This document shows positions 21,145 to 30,781 of a stretch of 64,000 bases of DNA, piece after piece. The notes under the pieces were generated by a model, which had not been told where the DNA came from, made no database searches, and saw only the letters and a program-made list of their open reading frames with translations. The position numbers and the translations under genes are program-made. Source of the stretch: Asparagopsis taxiformis (Eukaryota > Rhodophyta > Florideophyceae > Bonnemaisoniales > Bonnemaisoniaceae); assembly GCA_030407315.1 (NCBI GenBank), contig JALQPE010002462.1:1-64000 (forward strand), written 5' to 3'. Numbering within the stretch: position 1 is the first letter of the stretch; every line of letters begins with the position of its first letter.

Positions 21145-22478
21145 GATACCTGAATAGGGTTGTAATACTCAAGTGATCACTTTTCAGTAACCGTAATGCT
21201 GAAATTGAATGCCGCTAGAGCTCTAGCCTCTTTACTTCAAGGGAGGTAAAGATAGCTAAAGTAGTGTAGATTCTGGGGCGGAATGGAGGTAAAATCATAG
21301 GGAGAAAGGGAAAAAGTAGAACGCAATAATGGGATCGTACCAAGCACGCAGGAAGAGACAATTAAGATCGCTGCCAGGCCGTGGGTGGAAGTGTGCCGAC
21401 CGGTACTGACACACAGCAGGGAAATGAGGAGATCACAAGACTCCGTGAGCCACGGAGACAGAATGTTTGTCTACGTTCCCGCTTATCATAAGCGGCCTGG
21501 AGGAGATAATACTTGCCACACATGTACTGTGCTCAACGCACCGTGTGCAGATCCATCAACCAGCAGTGCCATCTGGCAACCACTACTGTCGAACCGCACT
21601 ACCAGGCATCATCTAATAACCCGCACAGATCGGGGCGGAAAGGTAAAGGTAGCACTCACCGGGCGGATAACCATCGCAAAGCGTATCACAAAGATTATTT
21701 CCAGTACTAGTGGAAGAGGGTGCGGGCGAAGAAGATGGCCGGCTATCCTGCTCACCCCATGTGGACACGACAGATGAAGAGCACAGGGTGGGAAGAACGA
21801 ACAGGACGAACACGAGGAGCTGAAACAGTGTTACTTGAGTACGACAAGTATGATACGCAATGTCATACCCAAGGTGGAATGTCAGTGGTAATGTAAGTGC
21901 AATTGCAGCCCGTATCGCATGATTAGTAGAATTCGGACTTTTATGCAGGGTGCAACACGCCTTGGTGCACAACTATAATATTTTTTTTCTAATATTTCTA
22001 GTACTATTACTCTTTGGCGCCAAAGTGCAGTACATTGCGTCGATGGCACCGTCCGTATTTTAATCGTAATTCTACAGGTAGGAACTGTAGGTTCGACTTC
22101 ACCCTTCACCACGGGCTATTTAGGAGGGCACCTCAGCGGCCGGGGGAACGACCAGGGGATTTATCGCTACTCGAGAGTAAAGGACGACCGTTTGGTTCAG
22201 GAGTGGGCGCATATCTGGTTGAAAATTGTGGAGCACTGGTGACTTGTGCCATGCCGTACGTCGAGCTGTTTTATAGCGGGTATTGGTGTCGTAATTGGAG
22301 TATGTATGGGGGATACTAGAGAGATTACGCAAGAGCAATTCTGCAACTATTCTGTAAAAAAATTGTTTATCGAATTACAGCTGGAAATTGCATTGCAGAA
22401 TTCTGCATATCAGCGTGAGAACATTTGCAGAATTGTGACTGTTTAGTGAAGCCAATTCTGTAATGGTTTCCGCAATAC
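21145..22478. other. Non-coding stretch between gypsy and Harbinger relics
   Basis: No gene is supported. The 5' LTR of the gypsy relic would be expected near 21200-21900, but no second copy of any such sequence exists in the window. Confidence 0.4.
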
Positions 22479-23396
22479 GTGTCATTTTTTTCAGTGTTAG
22501 CGCCAGAACAAAGGATAACGAAAGTGCGATATAGGTTAGGACAGTGGTACCACGACGTCTGTCTTGTTGGGCACAAAGGAAAACTTTTCATGTGCCATCT
22601 GGCTCTGTTACTTGCTGCAATGAATGAGATTCCCCCATCAACCCTGTTGGCCGATCAAACAAATCATATTAATTCTTCAATAGCCTCACCCGCCCAACCA
22701 TCTCCAGTAGAATATGAAATGGAAGAACAGATATCCAGGATCCGGAGTGGTCGTGCGGGGCGTCGTCCGAAGTTCACAGCAGACGATGATCTAATCATTG
22801 CGAGGGAGGTTGCGGCTGCGAAAGCACATGTAGCACCGACTGGGTCCACACGAGAAAGGTTCGATATTGCTGCCAAGCGATCAAATGCAACCAAATAGCT
22901 GTCATGTGTCGTTACCTGAAAGTCAATTCAAGACAGGTACAAGAGAATTCAGCAAAGATCTAATGAAAGGGATGCCATCGATAGACAGATGAGTGGAATT
23001 GGCGGGGAAGTAGGAGAGCTGGAGGAATTGTTGAGCAGCATGAGGGAGCAGCGGAAAGAGTTCAATGATGCGAAAAGTAAAATGCGTAGGGAGTGCGAGG
23101 AGAAAAAAGCGGAAAAGGAACGGATGGGCGCCCAAGTGAGGTCGTTGGCAATGCAAAGACAAAAAAGTGCAATGTCTACCATTGAAGATGTTGCTGCATC
23201 ACAAGGAAGCGATGAGAACGAGCTGATCCGTTGTCGGCGGAAGCGTAAACACGAAGATGCATTCAAAGATCCACTCAATGCTGAGCTAAAAGACTTCTGT
23301 AGTGCAATGGCTTGGTCGATTCGACAACGGGCAGCCTTGGCTGTAAGCCGAATCGGCGAGCCACCGCGAGGTGTTCGAGCCCTCCTGTCTCGGTAG
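22479..23396 (+). pseudogene. Myb/SANT-like protein of a PIF/Harbinger-type element, broken
   Basis: The first part (22479-22898) ends in RRPKFTADDDLIIAREV...RFDIAAKRSN, the form of a Myb/SANT-like DNA-binding domain. The second part (22989-23396, open from 22920 with KSIQDRYKRIQQ) has the matching dimer/coiled-coil region (GEVGELEELLSSM, then K/E-rich). Both lie in one frame and are separated only by TAG (22896-22898) and TGA (22917-22919). PIF/Harbinger transposons typically encode such a Myb-like partner beside the DDE transposase, and a transposase relic lies at 24894-26072. The convergent layout fits that family. Confidence 0.65.
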
Positions 23397-23702
23397 TCAG
23401 GCTCGGGTCGAGTGTGGTAGAGCAAAGGCGAATCGCCTGCCTTAGTGTGGGTTGTAAGGCCACACAGACGATCCGTCTAGAATCCTGTGGTCACATGGTG
23501 AGTCATGGTGGTGCACCGAAAGGATGGTGGTTAACCAACCCTAATAGGGAAGAAGGGAGAACACCAGGCACAAAAGGGATGAGTGCCTTGTATAAGAAGC
23601 AAAAAGGGAAGAAGAAGGGGGAGCCCTGGAGAGTAGGGCGGCCGCTGGTACAGCGATACATACAGCGATACGCTGGTACAGCGGGAGAGGGGCAGTGGCT
23701 CA

Positions 23703-24160
23703 AGAGCCGGGCACCAGGCACCCGAAGATACCTGATCGAAGGGCACGCGCACCACCGGTGACGCGTGGTATCGGGGAAAGGAAAGCTGATCCAGCAGAGT
23801 AACCAATCACAGACTGAATCAGTTGAGTGACCAGTGTCGGCGCGGTCCGCGCTATAGCCAAAGACGAAGCAGGCTTCCATGGGACTGCAAAACGATAGTT
23901 GGGAGCACATCAATAACCAAGTCCGATTGGTCGGCGGGGGGGTTGCTGAACCAGCACGACGGCCAGGACAGAAAGCCGATACAGCGGGGAATGAGTTCCA
24001 GAAGCAGGCCAGACACTATAGCCAAAGTCGAAGCAGGCTGCAATGAGACTGCGAAACGCAAGTTGGGAGTGGCTCGCGAACATACCTCCGGATGGGCACC
24101 AGGCGGCCGAAGACACCTGATTGAGGGGCACGCGCACCACCGGTGACGCGTGGCAGGGGC
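23703..24160. repeat. Interleaved direct repeats X-Y-Y-X
   Basis: Block X (GGGCACCAGGC...CACCGGTGACGCGTGG) occurs at about 23707-23767 and 24094-24152. Block Y (CTATAGCCAAAG...AGTTGGGAG) occurs at about 23853-23906 and 24015-24068. All four are in the same orientation and each pair is roughly 85-90% alike by eye. The stretch also carries many CTGATACAGC / CTGAATCAG pieces. It separates the two genes of the Harbinger-type relic. Confidence 0.7.
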
Positions 24161-24893
24161 AATGCTGATACAGCGTCCCGACATTGAGAAGCTGAATCAG
24201 CGAAAAGGGACACCGGAAGAGTGCCAAGCACCATTGCCAAGGGAGAATCACACTGAATCAGTAGGCAAAACGCACCCTGGGGGTAGATTGGACACCGAGC
24301 TTCTGGCTGGCTTTTACAATCAAAGGACATGGCGGTTCGCCTCAAGTACTAAATTATATGTGGCTTGTAGCCCCAAATGTCCTTATGGTTGGTGTCCAAT
24401 AGGTAGGCTAAATACTGATACAGTAGGGTGGTCGAAAAACCCTAAGTGACGGGTGCGCCGGCGGCGCTGGCACACTGTAAATACAGTGTAAAATGTTAGC
24501 TGCAGTGTATAGTTCATTGTATCACTGGTGTCACGTGCCACGTGTTCAGTGATTGCATTGCTGTTAGAATAGATAGTTCAAAATAGTTTCGAAATAAAAG
24601 AATTGGGTAAAGTGCCCAAAATTGGAGGTGAAACACCTAGCTGTAAGCGCTTCGCCAAGTGGCGTTGCACTACAACTTCTTAGCTGCTATGAAGGCTTCT
24701 GAAGAAGCTCAGAATGCAATAGAGTCGCGGAGGATAGATTTGGAGTACAAAAAGATCGATTAATCAGCAAAAAAAATAGAATATGAACGTGAAGAGAGAG
24801 CAAAAGACAGAGAGGCTAGCAGTAAGCTAGAGCTAGAAAAGCTCAAGCTGATGCTAGAGTTCTTCAAAACATAAAATTTACGCTATCAACAAT
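24161..24893. other. Gap between repeat blocks and transposase relic
   Basis: No gene is seen. The segment 24690-24870 on the plus strand reads as a Lys/Glu-rich coiled-coil-like stretch with an early stop and may be decayed coding sequence, but I cannot assign it. Confidence 0.3.
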
Positions 24894-26072
24894 CTATTGC
24901 TTCCATGCAATAAATTCTTCAGCAGATGGCGGTTTGCAATTAAAGTACTGGGATGTAGGATTGGGGTAGAAGCAGTTCCGAATGTTGCATAGTAGCATAC
25001 CAGTAAAGTAAATTGCAGCAACTGGTGACTCACGAATGCGCAACTTTCTTTTGCAATCCAATATTGTCCAGTGCATTTTCACTTCCTTGAACATCCACTC
25101 CACAGTGATCCTACTGCTAGACATAGCCTTATTGAAAGCAGACTGATCTGCTGATAAAGCAGATCCCTGGAATGGAATTTCCAGAAATGGCCTCCATTTA
25201 TATCCACTGTCACAGTAAATGCAGTACTGAGTACTGCCGATCATTAAAGATAGTTCTAGACTATTTTCGATCGAAGATCGCACGTACAGAGTCCAATCGT
25301 GTCGCCGACCTTCTAGCGGACCATAAACATGAGCGAACATTCCATCAGGAAAAGTGATGGCTTGAAACTTGAGTGCATGTTTACGTTTGTGACCGTTATA
25401 TACAACTTGCTGCATGGAAGAATCTCCTGGTCTTACAATTCCAATGACCGTGCCATCGATGAAACCGACGCAGTTTTGAAGATCGTGCGATTTCTAGTAA
25501 ACTGCTGATGCGTATTCCGACGCTCTGGCCTCCATTTATGTTGCAGAAAGGGTATCTGCAATACGGAAAATTCTGGATTCCAGGAAATGCTCCACTGTTT
25601 CCCAAAAAGCCTCACATAATTGTCCAGAGTGCTTTCCAAACAATGTTTCTAGCTCACGCCATCGACAGGGACTAGCCATTCTGCGCAATAAAATACATGT
25701 GCACAGCAATGGAGTAACTGCGTACCTGTTTCTTGATGTCGATTGTTTAGCTTCTGGCCAGGAAACCACCCGTACAACTCGCGTGATATCTCTTTTGGTA
25801 AACCTGAAGAGGAATAGGCAATCAGCGTCAGATAGGGAACCAAAGGTTATGTGAAATGACGCGTTCATGATTTGTTGCCCTCGGATGACATGTATCTCGT
25901 AATCTTTCCTTGCGTTAACGTATTGGTGCACAGCATGAACAAGAAACTGTCTGATAACTGAATTGCGCATCACTGAGCGCCGCTGCAGCAATATCATTGA
26001 AACAGATCGCCACAAAAGAGCTCGCCGGCGTTTTTGGCTCTTAGTTTGATCTCGTTGGCGAACTGGAGCCAT
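24894..26072 (-). pseudogene. PIF/Harbinger DDE transposase, broken by stops
   Basis: The start is the ATG at 26072 (MAPVRQRDQTK). One frame runs to 24894 with only two interruptions, TAA (25536-25538) and TAG (25494-25496). The catalytic core of the DDE_Tnp_4 family is clear: GFIDGTVIGIVRPG (first D), QQVVYNGHKRKHALKFQ, GPLEGRRHDWTLY (second D), then SSRITVEWMFKEVK (E). The upstream part (DITRVVRVVSWPEA, LCTCILLRRMASPCRW) matches the helix-turn-helix region of this family. This is a decayed transposase whose key residues survive. Confidence 0.85.
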
Positions 26073-26864
26073 GGTCAGGATTTCAAACTCGTTTTGTATT
26101 TTTTGAAGTTTGCAGAGTATAAGTATTCTGCAGCGAGATGTAATACTCCCATACAAGTCTAGCCCTGCTTGCGTAATTTCTTCTTGAGCGATTTCTGCAT
26201 TTCCGTCTCACGGTGTAGTTTACAGTATAACTGAGATTTCAATTACAGTACTGAAACAGTTTTTCTCTTCAGCATAATCCCTATACTTACGGGTGTGCAT
26301 GGTTTTCAAACCGATGTATCATGGATTCATTCGTCAGATCTACTAGCTCATACATGGGATTTAAGCATGGTATGTACTGTTGTCGTAATTCCCATGATGG
26401 AACGGCTGAAGGGTGGGATACTCGACAAGTCCGGCAAGATGATTTGGCACAACGCCAGTTCGCTCCTCGTGTGTCTGTGTGCCTTTTTTCATTCTAGCGT
26501 CTACGTGCAGGCATATTTATACTCGCACCACCGCGCTCTGGTTGAGCTGCCGGTATCGCTTCTGCGCCCCAGGTGAGCTGCAAGATGTGCTTGTAGCCAC
26601 GCTCTAGTGAGCTGCCAGTCTGTCGCTGTCCCGCTCCTTGTGAGCTGCGGACTCAGCCTCGTTCAGTAGGTCGATATTAAGCTGCTAATACTAGGGTAGT
26701 GGATGCTGGTGGTTGTATCAGCCGGTAGCGTCGGGTAGCTGTGAACCGATGACTCTGGTCATATTGTTAAGCTTGATGGCGGGTCATGTTACTTGGAATA
26801 TAAGCACACTGACAGAGCCCGTATGTCAGTTATCCATTCGCGCGGTAGTGATTAGATATTCCCC
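26073..26864. other. Gap between Harbinger relic and MULE
   Basis: No gene is supported. GAGCTGC recurs several times at 26540-26670 (GTGAGCTGC at 26573, 26608 and 26639), a weak tandem pattern. I could not identify a terminal inverted repeat for the Harbinger-type element. Confidence 0.35.
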
Positions 26865-26873
26865 AGGTATATA
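26865..26873. repeat. 9-bp target site duplication of the MULE, left
   Basis: AGGTATATA lies immediately before the terminal GGGGAACGAAC and is repeated exactly at 34171-34179. Nine bases is the usual target duplication length of Mutator-like elements. Confidence 0.9.
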
Positions 26874-27492
26874 GGGGAACGAACAATCCACCCCCGGTGG
26901 AACAGGTATGCTGTAAGCTATTCATGCGGCGTTCGGCCCTCATTTTTGACCAATAAGAATGCTTCGTCCTCCAGTTGAAGTTCAACCAATAGAATTGCTT
27001 CGTCCCCCATTCTCCCTATTATTATTGGCTGTTTCTAAATAATGCAGAAAAATCACCATTGGAACGATGCGCCCGTAACAACCCATTTTGAGGGCCATCT
27101 CGCCGCCGGCCGCACGCCAATTTCCCGTGACACATTTGCGTTACGCAACCCGAAATTTCATTTTCCAAAATTCTCCAAATGTCAAAATCCTTTTCAGGCT
27201 GAGATCTTTTTCTCATTTCCCGAAAACTGAAATATTCGCTCGCCACCGCCGCCGACCATCGCCAAGTCATCTCCCTGCTCTGGTCCGGTACGTCCCCGGT
27301 CCGAGCAACTAGACCCGCCCCGCTCAGGGTCAACACGTCATCAATAGTGCGCATACATGGAACCGACCGCACTATCCACATCGATCGCACCGAAACCCTC
27401 TCTCAGTTATCCGTAGCCGATCCCGCGACTCTCAGCTACACGTTCAGAACCAGACACTGCTTTATGGGCTATTCCCATACTTTTTCCGTCCC
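26874..27492. repeat. MULE terminal inverted repeat, left
   Basis: The outer 520 bases or so match the right repeat closely in reverse complement, including GACGAAGC-rich blocks and the GTGTCACGGGAAATTGG stretch. Near 27400 the left copy holds about 60 bases missing from the right copy, after which similarity resumes (CACTGC...CCCATACTTT) to about 27480. Confidence 0.85.
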
Positions 27493-28870
27493 GCAGGACA
27501 AACCGGAAAAAACGAGCATGGGAACAAATTCGGCGCACAATTGCGCATCGACCTCTCCACTTCCATTTCTCTCTTTATCACGTGACGTGAACCCAGCGTT
27601 TAGATTGTGCACAAAATAAACGCGTATCGCTCGACAAAGCGAAAAGAGCTCTGCAATTGACAACTCGCATAGTACAATTCACAAACCGCCCCGAAAGGTA
27701 CTAACATGTTTCTAAATTTTTCTTCTTACTAATTGGTTTCCTTCGTTTCTGTTCCCGCTGGTAATATATATCTTTTTAGAGACAAGCCAACGATGAGGGG
27801 ACCTGTTTTCGGGTGTAAGTGAAATGGAAGTATTGGGCTTGGCTGTGTATTTGAAGCAGTTTGATTCAAGTTTGGTTACAAAATGGTTGGAAGTTCTTTG
27901 AATATGAAGTATCGCCTTGAAGATCATAAAACAGTATCATGGCGGTATAACGAATCTTAACATCGGTACGGAAGCTGGGATGTTTTTGTACGGAAGTGGC
28001 ATCTAGCTTTTCGGCAACTTCGTTGATACATGGATGGAATTCAAGACATTTTCCAGGAGTACGAGCTGGAAGCCAAGTTAATTCATTCTTGTTGAATTCG
28101 CTTCAATGAGAAGAGATGAATGAGGTATGAAGATTAGAATGAATGAAGGTGACAAATGTTACAAATTCTGTTAAGATGTAACGAATGATTGGAATACAAA
28201 ACGGAAGGGAGATTCTCATGGTATGATGAATGGGCACATGAAAACGAAGCATATTTTTTTCAGGTTCACTGATTCGCCCGGAGAAAGGGTATGTGGAATA
28301 CAAATTCAAACTGCGTAGAATCATCTTCGTTCAACAACAGCGCTAAGAGAAATATCGAAAAAGGAAAACCCTAAAGAGATAACTTTGTTTCACAAACATT
28401 TCAAAAACAGATATGATTTTTATTGATTTCTTTTGGGTCCATGCTTCCTCCAAGAGATATAAGCTCCATCAATGGAACAGATGGAAGAGAGATTAGCGAA
28501 CGTGAAGCGTCATGTAGATTTCAAGCAACTTGGAAACATTTCTATGGAGCCATGAAGCAATATGGGTAACTTGCGGTGGCAAAGCATATGAGCGGAAGTT
28601 GAATTTACGTGAAAAGCTTCAACTACATCCCAATAGTTTATATCCAGGTGAGTCCTTCCTCCAACCGTAACTCAAAACGAGAAAGGATTCCATTTCTAAT
28701 CATGAATTCATCTTCGTTAATGGGAAGAGGCCAATATTTCGAATTTGGCGGTTTACCTAAGGGGGATAGTTTGAACAGAGAATCAATTGGTTCTAATCAT
28801 CCTAATGATGTACTGTAATGGTGGCACTGGCAAATTAAAGAGCTCCTGAAATACACATATCTCCATCGTT
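27493..28870. other. Internal non-coding region of the MULE
   Basis: AT-rich sequence lies between the left terminal repeat and the 3' end of the transposase gene. I see no gene here. Confidence 0.45.
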
Positions 28871-30721
28871 TCAATCACCGGATGGAACATTGCCTTTAGT
28901 TCCAGAGCGAACAGCGGACGCCGATCTAAAACGACGAACACGAGACTCATGAAAGCCTCTCTTTCTCCTCATTGATACTCTATTGACAGGTATTCTTACC
29001 GCTGGATTTCGGATTGCATCAGCAATGAACACATTTTCACCTTCGCTTTGGATTGAAACGACGGGCGTACTAGTACCTCCTCTTGTACTCCTCTCTAGAA
29101 GGCTTCCTGCTGATATTCCGGTCGCTGGATCCCCTCCTCGAGTTACATTTGATAGAACAGATACAAGTAGGGAACCAAACGAATTCCTCATGTGCTGTCC
29201 TCTCGTCTCTAGGCACCGAAATATTTGATCAAACAGTGCCTTTTGGTTGCTATATTCTATCCCCATCTTCAGAAACGCATCGGTATCGAAATTTTCTTGT
29301 GAAGATTCTTTGGGACAGATTTCCTTAGAATAATCAATATGGGGTTCTTCAGTTCCGTTTTCTTGTCCACATCCTGCAGAATGAAATGCCATAAGTCTGG
29401 TCTGTGTACATGTTTCGTTCCATATCTTTCTGTCCCGTTTCCAGTATATGTGGAAGAATTCTCTCAGATCGATGCTTTCGCGGCCACCTAGCACGGATTT
29501 AATCTCCATGTTGTTTCGTGCGTAAATCGGGAACTGTACGATAACCCGGGTTATGTGTCTACATGGAAGACCAGATGAAAAGAGAAATGGGCACGTACAT
29601 GAACCACGCAACAACGAATCACATGAAGTATTTTCACTCCACAACTTCACTTCAGCATTCTGTCGATCATTTTCTGACATGCTTTGAAGGTAAAAGGAAA
29701 CCTGTGACGCATTTGAGTTGACTTCCACCTTTTCTTCGTCTTCTTTATCATGTGAATTCTCATACGACTCAATTCTGATGTCCACAATTTCCCACGACAA
29801 AGAATGACGAAAGCTTAACTCATGGAAATGTCTGATAGCATAGTTAGAAAACTCCATCATAAACTTATCGAGATTCTGTTGCGATGTAAAAAGGCCGGAC
29901 CCTTGAATCAGCAGTTTTACTGCGCGAGAAATCTTGTAAGTGTCACGCTCTCTTTCAATTTCGTGCATGCTTGTGATTCGTTTCATTTCAAGTGGTACTG
30001 AACCAAGAGGAACCTTCCGTTGCAAAATAGTGGAACGGAATATTGAGTTGAAGCACTCACTGTATCCGCTCCCCTGAAACAAGAAACGGTGGCCACACAG
30101 AGTTCTGTTGAAGCACTGTACAACAAGTTGAGGTAACTTTCTAAACAGAGTATTATACCATCGTGGATATTCATGTACCTCTCGCCCATGAAAGTAGATC
30201 CCTTCGAAAGCATCTCTTCGACGAATGAATGATTCTTCTGTCGTACTTTTGCGCAATGAATATAGATCCCTTGACATATATCTGTGTGGTGCAGAAATAG
30301 CATCATCATTTGGGAGCTCTGGACGTTTGAAATGTGCATTTCCCTGTAGAATTCTACGGACGAGCTCTGGGCTAGCATATTTTGTGAGAAATGAGGATAC
30401 ATTCTTCATCTGGTTAATGTTCAGATGCCACTCGTCAAGAAGAATATGAGATCGAGGCCATACTTTGCGAGCCGCGTTTATACCCGCCATGTCTTGGTCT
30501 AGTGCAACGATATTAGGTGAGGCAGGAGCCATGCGATCGAATTCTTCCATTGCCCATTTCAGGCTATCTTCTGTCTGATCACTCAACACACCCATCATGT
30601 ATATCACGTTCTTCCCTTCGTTCGTTCGACCAGCAAATCCTACCAACGGAAGCCCATAGACATTAGCTACATATTTGCAGTCCACGGATATGCCTGGAAG
30701 TATCCCATTCGACTCGTACAT
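28871..30721 (-). CDS. MULE transposase with SWIM zinc finger (616 aa from first ATG)
   Basis: The MULE catalytic domain is at the N-terminus: ISVDCKYVANVYGLPLVGF, a GVLSDQTEDSLKWAMEEF helix and NIVALDQDMAGINAARKVWP, followed by HILLDEWHLN. The Asp residues of the first and third blocks fit the D, D of the DDE core. A SWIM zinc finger, C-x-C-x9-C-x-H (CTCPFLFSSGLPCRH), sits near residue 400, as is usual for MuDR/FAR1-type transposases. The tail is Ser/Arg-rich and basic. Codons upstream of the ATG stay open for 19 codons, back to the TGA that ends the Ulp1/FAR1-like gene, so translation may originally have been continuous. Confidence 0.88.
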   Translation of the reverse strand: MYESNGILPGISVDCKYVANVYGLPLVGFAGRTNEGKNVIYMMGVLSDQTEDSLKWAMEEFDRMAPASPNIVALDQDMAGINAARKVWPRSHILLDEWHLNINQMKNVSSFLTKYASPELVRRILQGNAHFKRPELPNDDAISAPHRYMSRDLYSLRKSTTEESFIRRRDAFEGIYFHGREVHEYPRWYNTLFRKLPQLVVQCFNRTLCGHRFLFQGSGYSECFNSIFRSTILQRKVPLGSVPLEMKRITSMHEIERERDTYKISRAVKLLIQGSGLFTSQQNLDKFMMEFSNYAIRHFHELSFRHSLSWEIVDIRIESYENSHDKEDEEKVEVNSNASQVSFYLQSMSENDRQNAEVKLWSENTSCDSLLRGSCTCPFLFSSGLPCRHITRVIVQFPIYARNNMEIKSVLGGRESIDLREFFHIYWKRDRKIWNETCTQTRLMAFHSAGCGQENGTEEPHIDYSKEICPKESSQENFDTDAFLKMGIEYSNQKALFDQIFRCLETRGQHMRNSFGSLLVSVLSNVTRGGDPATGISAGSLLERSTRGGTSTPVVSIQSEGENVFIADAIRNPAVRIPVNRVSMRRKRGFHESRVRRFRSASAVRSGTKGNVPSGD

Positions 30722-30778
30722 ATCACGCCATTCGGGTAGAGACCATACGATAGAACGTAAGCTGTTCTCGCTTGTCAG

Positions 30779-30781
30779 TCA
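30779..30781 (-). other. Single in-frame TGA between protease and transposase genes
   Basis: Frame and spacing show that the two MULE genes form one frame interrupted only by this codon (SI-stop-LTSENS). It could be a point mutation such as CGA to TGA, or a readthrough site. Confidence 0.9.

Noticed and set aside
27022..27390. Frame shared with 33502-34062
   Set aside because: Both lie in the MULE terminal inverted repeats, so the matching proteins only reflect the repeat. No domain is visible.
4870..30781. Use of TGA (or TAG/TAA) as a sense codon
   Set aside because: The GT92 and phosphatase genes end with TGA, the first SOD-like gene with TAA and the mL54-like gene with TAG, so the standard code is used. 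The internal stops lie only in mobile elements.
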